A stretch of DNA of 64,000 bases. Source: Narthecium ossifragum. Taxonomy: Eukaryota; Streptophyta; Magnoliopsida; Dioscoreales; Nartheciaceae. Positions 1-9,926 of the stretch are shown in pieces. The stretch spans positions 2,642,896 to 2,706,895 of the forward strand of contig OY986963.1 in assembly GCA_963920575.1 (NCBI GenBank). Reading direction: 5' to 3'. The first letter of the stretch is position 1; the number at the start of each line of letters is the position of its first letter. The translations under genes and the position numbers were made by a program. Below the pieces are notes generated by a model that worked only from the letters and a program-made list of their open reading frames with translations, had not been told where the DNA came from and made no database searches.

Positions 1-1204
1 GAGACAGTGAAAATGTGTCACAAGAACTGTTATGGGACACAATTTAGTTCCAACAGGTAAAAACAGCAACAGTAGAGCTACGAAGCTGAGCCCTAGATTA
101 AGGAGCAAAGATCACGAAAGAATGAACATAGTTTCCAGAGAACAGTGCAAACACTGAAATATCCATGTACTAGGTGATGAGGTTGCAATAATCATTAGAA
201 ACAAAAAGGACACGAAAAGTGAAACTATATGTGCTAGTTCATAAGAGAAACAGAAACTTCTAGCATCCAATGTTAGACAGAACTAGAGAATTACAACATC
301 AACTGGCATTTTTTTTTTCCAAATCTCCTTTCTCAAACATTCAAGCTGTCAAAATAATATCCATGCGATGGCACAAAAAGGTAGAGCTCACTAATGCCCA
401 TGACCTTTTCTCTGAAAGGCAAATGGGTACAATAGAAAATCTAACAGCAATCCAACTCATTCTATGCAAGGATTTAGGCGCTAGCAGACTCCATCCATGT
501 CAGATTGCACAAACATAGAAACAAATCCTTGTTTTGATATTCTATAGTATATCCAGAAAAGATTTCTGTCTCAATCAGCCACATGTATTACTATGAAAAC
601 ACTGGCATGTGTTTCACTCTTAAGTTAGAAAAACCAAATCCTGCAATGCATTAGGGAAATGCATCATGAAAGAGTAGCTCAAAAGATAAGAGCCCAAATC
701 AACAAAAGCAGCCATCAATGGTTAACGAAGACAAGTCAAAAGCCTGATAAATCACCAACATACACATATGGCTCCGGAGTAGGAGAGTAAAAGAACTTAT
801 GAGCCTACTGAACCGAGCTTCCAAATCACACAAATGGAAAACAATGGGGCAATTCCAATTATATCCAAAAGCAGTAGTCCTACACTACTAAACTCATCAT
901 TAGCTATATACATAAGAAACTAGATCACTTCAAGCCAGATCTACATATAAAAGAACCAAAAGAAGGCAAACAAGTGCAACCCATCCATGATCATATTGAT
1001 TTGATTTATTATAGCCAAAGACAGTAGTCCTACACTACTATACATGAGAAACTAGGTCACTGCAAGCCAGATCTGCATATAAAAGAACCAAAAGAAGGCA
1101 AACAACTGCACCCCATCCATGATTGTACTGATCTATTTCCTTTCCTCTAGCCCAGCAAACTAAATTCTTCAATATCCAGGGAGATCATAAAAAAGCCACC
1201 TTTT
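1..1204. other. 3' flank of the trihelix gene, no gene recognised
   Basis: AT-rich DNA downstream of the stop codon of the trihelix gene on the minus strand. No reading frame here resembles a protein family. The part next to the stop probably holds that gene's 3' UTR. Its only clear structure is a direct duplication listed separately. Confidence 0.5.
864..1135. repeat. imperfect tandem direct duplication, about 150-bp period
   Basis: The block beginning CAGTAGTCCTACACTACTA at about 872 is repeated from about 1022. Both copies then carry the same run: a variant of GAAACTAGATCACTTCAAGC, then CCAGATCTACATATAAAAG, then AACCAAAAGAAGGCAAACAA, and both end near CCCATCCATGAT. The second copy lacks about 12 bases and has several substitutions. 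It sits just downstream of the trihelix stop and may lie in its 3' UTR. Confidence 0.8.
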
Positions 1205-2092
1205 TCAAGATTCCGGAGAAGCCTTAACTCGCTTCTCCTTCTTTTTGTTCCTACTCCCAACGAACCCCTCGACGAAGGTCTCTACGAGGCGTCGCTGCTC
1301 CTCGAGGACCATCTCTGTGCGCTTCAGCTCGGCCTCCATGCTCGCCCTCTCCATCTCTCTTGCCATCTCCATCTTCATCTGCTCCATCCTTATGAACCTC
1401 TCGCCCAGCATCCTCACCGCCGCCACCATCTCCCCCGCGGCCTCCTCCCTCTCACCTTTCCTCTTGCTCCCCACCACCCTCCTCACTTCCTCCGGCCCTC
1501 CGAACCCCTTCAACATCGAGCCTCTAGGCTTCGTATCGCTACTCGAGCTAGGTTTCATAGTCGGAGGCGGCATCATCGAAGCCCTAGATCGGGCGGCCTT
1601 GGGGAAGGTAAACTTGAGACCGCCATCTCCTCCTCCACCTCCGCCGACAACGGCCCCGTTGGAGGAGGGAGGGGGTTGCTCGAGTGAGTGGAGGAGTGGG
1701 AAGTAGACCCAAGGAGAAGGGTTGGAGGGGTGACGTTGGAGGGATCGGTGGCGCTCGGAGCGGTATCTCTTACGCAGCTTCTCGACCTTGTGGCGGCACT
1801 GGAGCGGGGTCTTGGAAGGGGAGGCGGCGGGGCAACGGGCGGCCACGTCGGTGGCAACGTCGTCCCAGTGGGCGGCGCGGAGTGGGCCGCGGCCGAGGGA
1901 GAGCCACTTGTCGCGGTAGGCGTGGATCAGGGCTAGGGTTTCCTCGTGTGTCCAGCACGGCGGAGGGAGCCGCCGGGAGGACACGGCGCCACCGCCGCCG
2001 CCGGAGACAGCGGAGGGAGGGGTGGCCGTGGCGGGAGGGGTGGGGGAAGGGGAAGCGGAGGGGGAGGGGGATGGAGAAGGGGAGGAGGGCAT
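1205..2092 (-). CDS. trihelix (Myb/SANT-like) transcription factor, SIP1-type
   Basis: Single-exon gene for a 295-residue nuclear DNA-binding protein. After a Pro/Ser/Gly-rich leader, residues 46-112 form a trihelix domain: the helix starting CWTHEETLALIHAYRDKW, the second helix with HWDDVA, and the third with CRHKVEKLRKRYR. WVYFPLLHSLE (128-138) completes the module. A basic stretch (GSKRKGERE, about 208-216) and RNKKKEKR near the end could be nuclear signals. Residues 220-275 are rich in Met, Glu and Arg and look like the C-terminal coiled coil of the SIP1/ASIL/6b-interacting clade. I chose the Met at 2092 because the upstream Met at 2284 only adds low-complexity sequence with no family similarity. 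The coding strand is very GC-rich at its 5' end, as in many monocot genes. The family assignment is firm; the target genes are unknown. Confidence 0.85.
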   Translation of the reverse strand: MPSSPSPSPSPSASPSPTPPATATPPSAVSGGGGGAVSSRRLPPPCWTHEETLALIHAYRDKWLSLGRGPLRAAHWDDVATDVAARCPAASPSKTPLQCRHKVEKLRKRYRSERHRSLQRHPSNPSPWVYFPLLHSLEQPPPSSNGAVVGGGGGGDGGLKFTFPKAARSRASMMPPPTMKPSSSSDTKPRGSMLKGFGGPEEVRRVVGSKRKGEREEAAGEMVAAVRMLGERFIRMEQMKMEMAREMERASMEAELKRTEMVLEEQRRLVETFVEGFVGSRNKKKEKRVKASPES

Positions 2093-3271
2093 CGTGGCGG
2101 CGGCGGTGGTGGTTGGGGGTGGGGGAAGGGGACGGGCATTATTAATAAGGTGGAGCGGGTGGCGTGGCGGCTTAGGGGGTGCGGCGTGGGGTGGGGGGGG
2201 TGGGCAGAGAGCGGTGGACTCGTGCGCGTGTGTGTGCGCTTGCGGGGAGGGGGAGTGGTGGGGTGGGCCGCACCTCACCACCACCGCGGGGGGTGGAACT
2301 GGAAGGGGTGGTGGGGGTTGGGGTTGGGGTGGCTGGCTTGGCCGAGAGTATGGGGTGGGTACCCGGTCAGTGGGCTGCCTCTGCCTCGGTGGCGGGGCTG
2401 GGCCGGGTTCCTCTCAATCCACCAGCCAAGTCGACTTGTTTTACCAAAACTACGTAAAAACAATTATATTAATAGCAAAATGGAATTGACATTGTATCTA
2501 ATCTACCATTCTATCTATTTCCCAATTAAATTCAGAAAAAAAGGAGATATCTTGTTTTGACTTGTTTTTGCTTGGAGAGTAGTGACGTGGTTTTGATATA
2601 ATATAACTATTTTTTTTGAAGTTTAATATGCTCGTGACATGTACCAAGTCAAATAATAGCGGTGGATGAAAATGGACAAGGTTAGAAATATCCGTGTTAG
2701 TATTTAGCGTGAATTCATCACAAGTTAATATCTAAATTAGCTTCCCGGTCAAATCAAATTGACTAAAAAGGACGTGTTTGGTTGCTTGGTTCCTTCCTCA
2801 CCTCAATGCAGTCTCCCAAAGGACTTTTATTACCGGCGGCCAGGAAAATTATAGCTTTAGACTAATCTAGAACAACAAAACAAAAGCCAATAAAGATGTT
2901 TCATTGCAAGAACAAATGGTACAGAGCCTAGGCATTGTTAGTTGCTAAAACTTCGACCCATATAAAAGGGCCACGGCAATCCATCTTTATTTTATTGTTT
3001 GAATATCACAACATAAATAAGATTACAGACCAAGTACAGCAGGACAAAGCAGCTCCAGAAAAAAAGATGTTGATCAAGGAAAACCTCTTTCCAATCATAT
3101 CAGTTTTTGCTACACAATAAGCTGATCAGTTTCTTTTCCAACAAAAAAAAAAAGCGCCAATATGATGGAATTTATTTCCACCTTACAACGTCTTTACTGC
3201 ACAGAAGACTCTTGAGTAATCTATTCTCGAGGCAAATATGAAACCTGCCCCATAGGATGGAATTTGGCATG
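2093..3271. other. intergenic: trihelix promoter side and aminohydrolase 3' flank
   Basis: About 1.2 kb between two minus-strand genes. The first 350 bases are G-rich on the plus strand (C-rich on the trihelix sense strand) and probably hold its 5' UTR and core promoter. The remainder is AT-rich, and the part next to 3271 probably holds the 3' UTR of the aminohydrolase. I see no further gene. Confidence 0.5.
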
Positions 3272-3919
3272 TCAGAACAGAGGATCCCTGTTCACATCCT
3301 TGTAAAGAAAGTATCTCGACTTGGTTTTCCCAAGTGCTGCATACCTAGAAGATTTAAAAAGCGATTCAGCTAAATAATCATAGAAAAGGAGGGGAAAGCA
3401 AAAACTCAAGGACTTTCATGTCCTCTGAAGCACAAATCATACCATTGAGGCACAAATGGTGCCATCCAAATGGCATCACCTGCTTGGACTGGATACCTGT
3501 TTTCGTGAAAGCAATGACAAGGTGTTAGGAGAGCATAAATTCCCAAAACATGATACGAATACGTGGTGTCAGCATCTGGAAGACTGGAAGCAAGATCTAT
3601 GTGAAACCTTGTACTCAAATCCACACACAAGAATTCCATGTGAACATGTTCCATCCAACAGGATAGTCAGAGATTAAATACTCATCTAAACAATTGAACG
3701 CAAGTGTATATGCAAAGAAAACACTGGCAATGGTTGAGACTCTCAAAGACTCCAACTAATCTCACAGCAGAATCAGGGTTCCTCAGAAACCTTACTTTCC
3801 TTGTCCAACAACATAGGCAATGTCGGGTTGCTTCTTCTCCGAGAAAAGAAGTTCACAACCCGTGGGTCTTCTACCTTCACACGGCATTGCTCCGTCAGGC
3901 TTTTCACCCATTGCCGAAA

Positions 3920-3968
<49 letters not shown>

Positions 3969-6900
3969 ATGGGGCTGATCATCCTCTTGGACCAGCTACT
4001 GATCATCGCCTTGGTAAGCTATTGCCTCACCAACTAGCTAATCAGACGCGAGCCCCTCCTCAGGCGGTTCCTATAGGGAAACTAAGCAGCAACAGGCTAC
4101 ATCCCACCATCCCATTACAATCGCATCAGGCCACACACATTATAGTACTTTGCACTACATGCTAATAGGTGAAACATAATTTGTGCCTCTTTTCGAGGAC
4201 TTCCAAGGCTGACATATCTTTGGATAAACAGCATCAACACAAGAGAGTGACAATAATTTAACTTATGACGGTTGGGACCAAACTCAAAATGCAACTGCAG
4301 AATGGTAATCATGATGCTCCACAAGAGATCATGGACATGAAACCAGCATCAATACATAAATCTTATTGGACGAGTTGCTGATTAAGGCCCTAAAGCATGG
4401 TCGTATATTGATCTCTAGTATATGTCATCATTCATGTGGGAACAGAGGCAGTAAGAGGAGCAATTTTCCTACTAGGTCCTAAGTTTATATGATCTGCTGA
4501 AGAGCTTTTAATTTCTCCATCAAATAAATGGTTAAGCCACAGTAACTTAAAAAGAAGTGTGATGGTATCCTTACCAGCTGTCTGCCAAGCGATATATGCC
4601 TTGTCCCTCTAAAAGAAGCAAACCATGTTGATTATAATGAACCTCCTGTGAAAGAAGTAGATCAGATACGTTTTCCACCTCACACAACAGGTTTAAACAA
4701 ACAAAAGGCAATGAAACTTGTCCATTCGAAAATATTTTGCAAAGGCAGCACAAGGAGGTAATCAACTATAGGCATTTAAGATTCCTTCCAGGTTACGTAG
4801 ATTCTACAGGCAGACAAAATTAAGTTCTGACCAACCTTCACATTGAGATATTCTCCAGGTTGGAAATCCAAAATCTGCAGGATGAGAGACAGGTATTGCT
4901 ATGTCAATGGGAAACATACACAAAATGAGAAATTTACTCCATTAACCAACTTAACCAGAGTAGAAATAGGCAACAGCTTAATAAGATTCACAGTCTTCAC
5001 TCTTTAAACGAGAAACGTGTACTCTGTGGATAAGCCAGAGGTACAATATGAGTTAGGGCAAACTTTAGTATGTTTTCTAGGTATGTTGAGAATATCTGAA
5101 CAATCTCTAGGCATGGCCATGGACAGGGATAGTGATGACGAGCATGCACACATTATCCATGAAGCCTGTGTAAACTATACATGATGATGCTACCAAAACA
5201 AAAAAAAAACATCGCTCCTGACTTGGCTCTATTCTATAGCACTTTCAAGCATCTTCAACAAAGAAAATAACAGAATGGATATTCTTCAAATTTATAGGAT
5301 AATGGAGAAAGCAAAAACAAACACAGAAGCAAATTGGAGGATGACATATAACTGCCACTTCGAGAAAACTATGTTCAGTGTGTACCACTATGAAAAATGC
5401 TTCAACATGAAGCACGTCGAAGACATAAAAATTTGCAGAATAGATCTTGCAAATCCTTAAAAGAACCTGCTGTCCTCGTCCATGTCATAGAACTCTCTCT
5501 TAAAAACCATTACAGAATGAAGAAGCAAATCCATATTAATGCAATCAAGTAGCTCACATGAATGTTGAAATCATAGGAGGGCGAAGTGGGCAGCAACTTC
5601 CTCAGTTCAAACACCTGGAAGTCCAGGTAAAATTGCAGTCACAGAATTTACAAACGAACAATGTACAAGACAAACAAATGTCAAGAATTCAGGAATCTAC
5701 CTCGCCTGGAGTGTCAAGGAGCGGTTGGCGGTCTGTTGAACTTATAATTGGCTCAGGAAGGTGATTTTTGAGGCTGACATACCTAGTACAAGTTAAGGAA
5801 GAGTTGAGATTTATTATAATATTGCTGATGAGCTGGCAAGGCTTGGTAGGGGTAATGGGACCACTTGCTCTTGGGTCAGGATCTCAGACTTCCTTCCTGG
5901 ATGTCCTTGTTGTTTGTTTGGGGTTCTTGTAGCTTTGTTTTAGTTACATCAGCGCCTTTAGGCTCAACATATCAAAAGAAAAGAGAGAGAGAGAGAGAGA
6001 CTGGATGAATTTCCGCAGACAGATCCTACAGTTGGGTAATTTGAAAAAACAGGGCTCATAACCAATCTACTTGAAAGTTTGCCTCCCAAAAAGTAGCTAG
6101 ACATACAGGTTCAATCATACATATAATTTAAGACTAAATCAGCCAAGAGTTTCGAGTTACATCATCCAAGTTATTCCTAAGCATCTAAAATAAATTTAGA
6201 CAAACAAGTGCCGGTGATTGCCATCGTGACACAAAAGAGGGGGAAAAAAGAGGATTCCAGGGAGAAGTTGGCGAAAACTAAACTCAAGAAATTTTAGTCA
6301 AAAGGTGGTTGACAAAGAACATGCCTTCTCTCCAAGATGATGAGAGTAGCTCCTGAGTTACACACCACGGAATGTGGAAAATTAGCCGGTAGATATGCAT
6401 ATGAGTCCACCTGCATTCAAGCACAAAGATATAAGAATCCGCTAACTTACCGGTCCTGGAGAACACTGAAGACATATATTGCTAATCTGTTCGCTTTTAC
6501 TAGTTACATAAAGAATGTGTCAGAAATATGCAGGACCTAATTAGCACCTAAGTGCCTCTACTTTATGTCTTCTAATCCAATTCTGGCACTCAAATGTAGG
6601 AATTCCTTGACTGCCTTGCGTCTACAACTAATGCAGCACAAACAGAGATCAGAACCAACTACCGGGAGAATTCTAACAATCTACTGTTCCTTTCTTTCCA
6701 AGTGTCAGCCATAACTTTTTGCTGACGATAGAGGCAAGTATAGTCAACAATAAATAACTTTGGCTTCAAGGTCTAAAGTCCATCATACAGTAAAGCAACA
6801 AAAAAATAATGTAATGGAACCCATGCACAAGAATATTTTGGTACATGCTTCATATCAATCCTGACATCATGTGCATTTATAACCGTTAGACTATATATCC

Positions 6901-8600
6901 ACTTGGACTTTGCTAGTAGTAATGTAGTTAAAAGTACATTAATATTCTCAATGATAAGCAAGATCTCAATTACACCACAGATATACAATTGATGCTAATC
7001 AAGGTTATTGGGAAAAATAAAAAACCAAAAAAAAAAAGAAATAAATTTGATCTTACATGCAGTTTATGGTTTATTCCGGAGCTATTCAATAAAAAGATAC
7101 CTTCAAAATCGGCCTGAACAACAAATAAGAACCTGGATATACCACAATAACAAAGCGAACATGTTAATACTAAAAGTATGTCAAACGATCACTCCCACCA
7201 TTATAGCACTCCATTAGACAGAGATGCAATAGCAAATCTGACTATAGTAGGAATATCGGGTGCATGGAAAGTGAAAATCAAGATGGATAGAGGTCAGACG
7301 TAGAATGAGATACAGATTCTGCAAATGAACATGCATAAGAAACTCAAGCATATTTACTGAAGTGAATGCTTAGTTAGGAATAGCTTGTTCCATATTACAT
7401 ATTTGGTACTAGAAAATAAGAAAATAGATGATTGCATAAAAGATTGCACCTTTCGACATCTTGTAAGGGTAATGTTGAACTAGAGTTTGCTGCAAAAATA
7501 TAATTGGAGTCAGAAAAGCCTCCAATATATATAGTCTGTAATCATACTAGCAAGTATTCTCCTTGCAAGGACATTCAAGGATATAAAATGTATTGTGCAT
7601 AGGATTTGCTCAAACTCAAAGGTTTAAAGTACAGATTCAACTGCCAGGGGAATGCAAGAACAAAGAGTATACTAAGCTGTGTTCTATAGGATGATTCTTT
7701 CAAGTAAAATGAGCAATTGCATTGGAAAGAAAAGTATAGCCCAAGAAATACGCACTTGATAAGGCTATACAGAAGTCATTCATGCATATTTGTGGTTTAG
7801 TCAAGCCATAACTTTCTGAAGTTTAGAAGGACTTAGCATACCTCCCATACTTGCTAAATACATTGTAAAGTGTGATCCCATTGCTGGAGTGATCAAATAA
7901 GCTCCCAGTGTGTTAGTCCTAGAAATAACAATATAAGCTAGCAGCTAGAATTTATGTTCAGATACTAAACAATTACTAACTAGAGGTGCATCTGTCAATA
8001 TAACAGAATTACCAGCCAGGCAGAGGGCTGAAGACATGACTTTCCGGTGTAATCAGAGCGTGATCCCTCTTGTACACACTGCGGGTAAAACCTGGTAAAT
8101 CTGCCAAGCAGCAAATTATTAGTCGTCGATTTGCCCGCTCTCATGCAGGTGTATTCAAGATTGGTCGATACTTGAATTTCCTGAACATAAACCAAACACT
8201 AAAATACACAATCAAAAATTCATGTCTAGCTAAAGGATTTACATGCCATAAACTCTCAAACACTTGGAAACGAGAATGATGACATGACTCCTTGGCACTT
8301 TAAATCATCACATATGTGTCAAATCTGAACACATGAATCGAAGATACTAAACACAAAATTCACAACTTTTTCTGGTTTTCCACTCTGAAACCCCGCCTCT
8401 TCGAAACCCATCACACGAAATCTTAGAACTCTCGACAACATGAAAGCCTTGTATAGACAAGAACTACACATAAATCTTCCATTGTGCTCGAGGCATACCT
8501 TGAAGATGAAGAGGGGAGAGCGTGGGGTCCGTGACCTTCCAATAAAGCGGCCTCGGCGACCTCACCTTAAAGTCGATACTTTTGGGAACGGAGCAAAACC
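3272..8600 (-). CDS. UGLYAH: (S)-ureidoglycine aminohydrolase, 5' end lost in assembly gap
   Basis: Bicupin enzyme that releases ammonia from (S)-ureidoglycine to give ureidoglycolate, in the purine/ureide breakdown pathway (endoplasmic reticulum in Arabidopsis). Twelve exons in coding order: 8600-8499 (partial), 8100-8013, 7918-7842, 7489-7450, 7132-7057, 6410-6325, 5782-5701, 5614-5558, 4874-4836, 4645-4575, 3496-3443, 3344-3272. Phases agree throughout and give 280 residues. The first readable residues are [10 protein letters not shown], so only the signal peptide and a few more residues are hidden in the Ns. Landmarks are [48 protein letters not shown], the metal-binding EVHYNQH motif (Glu/His/His), and [16 protein letters not shown] near the end. 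Intron 6 (6324-5783) starts with GC, not GT. The last intron but one (4574-3497) holds plastid rDNA. It looks functional. Confidence 0.93.
3828..4072 (-). other. nuclear plastid DNA insertion: 16S rRNA gene fragment
   Basis: About 245 bases match the complement of plastid 16S rRNA from memory, including CACTGCTGCCTCCCGTAGGA (a universal 16S site), GATCATCGCCTTGGTAAGC and CAACTAGCTAATCAGACGCG. The rRNA sense strand is the minus strand. It lies in an intron of the aminohydrolase. Differences from the expected plastid sequence are mostly C to T or G to A at former CpG sites (for example CGGG to CGAG, CACGACCC to CACAACCC), the pattern of methylated nuclear DNA decaying after transfer. It is a fragment, not a working rRNA gene. 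Confidence 0.9.
5790..5990 (+). mobile_element. LINE 3' end remnant (RNase H tail)
   Basis: Inside intron 6 of the aminohydrolase, on the opposite strand. The frame reading [16 protein letters not shown] resembles the C-terminal end of the RNase H-like domain (N..AD.LA motif) found in plant LINE-type elements. It is followed by a short untranslated tail and then a GA microsatellite (about 5984-6000). Only the extreme 3' end is present, as expected for a 5'-truncated LINE. Confidence 0.6.
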
Positions 8601-8800
8601 NNNNNNNNNNNNNNNNNNNNNNNNNNNNNNNNNNNNNNNNNNNNNNNNNNNNNNNNNNNNNNNNNNNNNNNNNNNNNNNNNNNNNNNNNNNNNNNNNNNN
8701 NNNNNNNNNNNNNNNNNNNNNNNNNNNNNNNNNNNNNNNNNNNNNNNNNNNNNNNNNNNNNNNNNNNNNNNNNNNNNNNNNNNNNNNNNNNNNNNNNNNN
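8601..8800. other. assembly gap (200 N)
   Basis: Exactly 200 undetermined bases. The round size suggests a placeholder of unknown true length. It removes the start codon and signal peptide of the aminohydrolase and part of the promoter region shared with the methyltransferase gene. Confidence 0.99.
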
Positions 8801-9601
8801 TTGCTCCTTATAAGGTTGATACACTAGATGGGCCCCATGTCATCTGACAGCATTAAGTTAATGGATGATTCGGTTATAAAATCGAATTTGATTAATGAAT
8901 TAGTATGGGTATTATATAATACTATGTGGTGGGCCCGTGTCACCTGGCACGGCTAACTGCCCGCCCCCACTATCTCTATAATAATTTACACCACATCAGC
9001 CCACTATCTCTATAATAACTTATGCCACGTGTGCATAATGTTATGACTCAGATGATGAGTTATAAAAATATAAAACTAATTTAGAGAAAATGAACATGTT
9101 ATAAGGTAGATTAGGGAATATCTATATGTAAATTTAGATATATATATAAAACTAACTTAGGAAAATATACATATAAACAAACTAATAGAAGGGAAACGGT
9201 TGTAACCGTTATTGCTCATTATAAGGTTGACTAGTACTCAGCTGTGCCCCTGGCACAGTTTTTAGTTATTGTTAATATAAAATTTTAACAAACTCCCTGT
9301 AGTTTGTCTGGTTAGACGGTTGTGTTGACCCGTAAGTGGTTCAGGGTTCGAAGGTTGATCATAGTTTTTTGTTCACTGCCAGCATAAAACATAGCCTATA
9401 AATAAAATATTATAAGTCTATCTTAGGGTATATAAAATAAATATATAAGTCTTTGCATATTGCATAAGATAATATTAATAGAACTTAGGTTGATATGAAT
9501 TAATGCAGGTTTATATAAAGCAAACTTAGAGAATATATATAAAGAAACTTAGGGGATATGAATTAATGCAGGTTAACCGTTATTGCTCCTTATAAGATTG
9601 A
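8801..9601. repeat. AT-rich repetitive tract with a thrice-repeated motif
   Basis: A variant of ATTGCTCCTTATAAGGTTGA occurs at 8801-8820 (cut by the gap), about 9211-9230 and about 9582-9601. The latter two are preceded by ACCGTT. Smaller direct repeats lie between them: CCCACTATCTCTATAATAA at about 8966 and 9000, and ATATGAATTAATGCAGGTT at about 9493 and 9556. This looks like the remains of one or more transposable elements between the two head-to-head genes. No coding capacity is visible. Confidence 0.55.
9290..9356 (+). other. possible tRNA-derived SINE head (weak)
   Basis: GTGGTTCAGGGTTCGAAGG (ending about 9354) resembles a pol III B box, and TAGTTTGTCTGGTTAGACGG about 40 bases upstream loosely resembles an A box. 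Several consensus positions are wrong, and no SINE body or poly-A end is evident. I list it only as a candidate. Confidence 0.25.
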
Positions 9602-9926
9602 TTGATTGTATTAAATCACCTTTATAAGGGGCAGTTATGTATGTATATTTAAAACTAATATAGAGAATTTGATAAAAATATATAAAATTAATTTTAAAAA
9701 ATATACATGTAAATAAGAAGATTAATACAAAGAAACCTTTTTTTAAACTAGAAATACGCGGATTCCGAGTCAGACTCAGACTCTGTGGTTCTTTCTAATA
9801 TAGAGATCTCTCTAATATATATCCTCTCCTCCTTGTATAACGGCTAAGTTTCATATGGGGGGAGCCATCTCCCATTTCCATGCTGGGGTTTAGGGTTTTG
9901 CCACCATTTACGACAGCTGCCTGGCC

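Noticed and set aside
1684..2560. Several Gly/Arg/Trp-rich plus-strand ORFs over the trihelix gene
   Set aside because: They are complementary shadows of a GC-rich coding exon and its promoter, with compositions driven by GGN codons and no family similarity.
3828..4072. A real rRNA gene
   Set aside because: Only a 245-bp internal fragment of 16S, with many substitutions and located in an intron.
8440..8847. ORFs spanning the N gap
   Set aside because: They are made mostly of undetermined residues. The plus-strand ones run antisense to exon 1 of the aminohydrolase.
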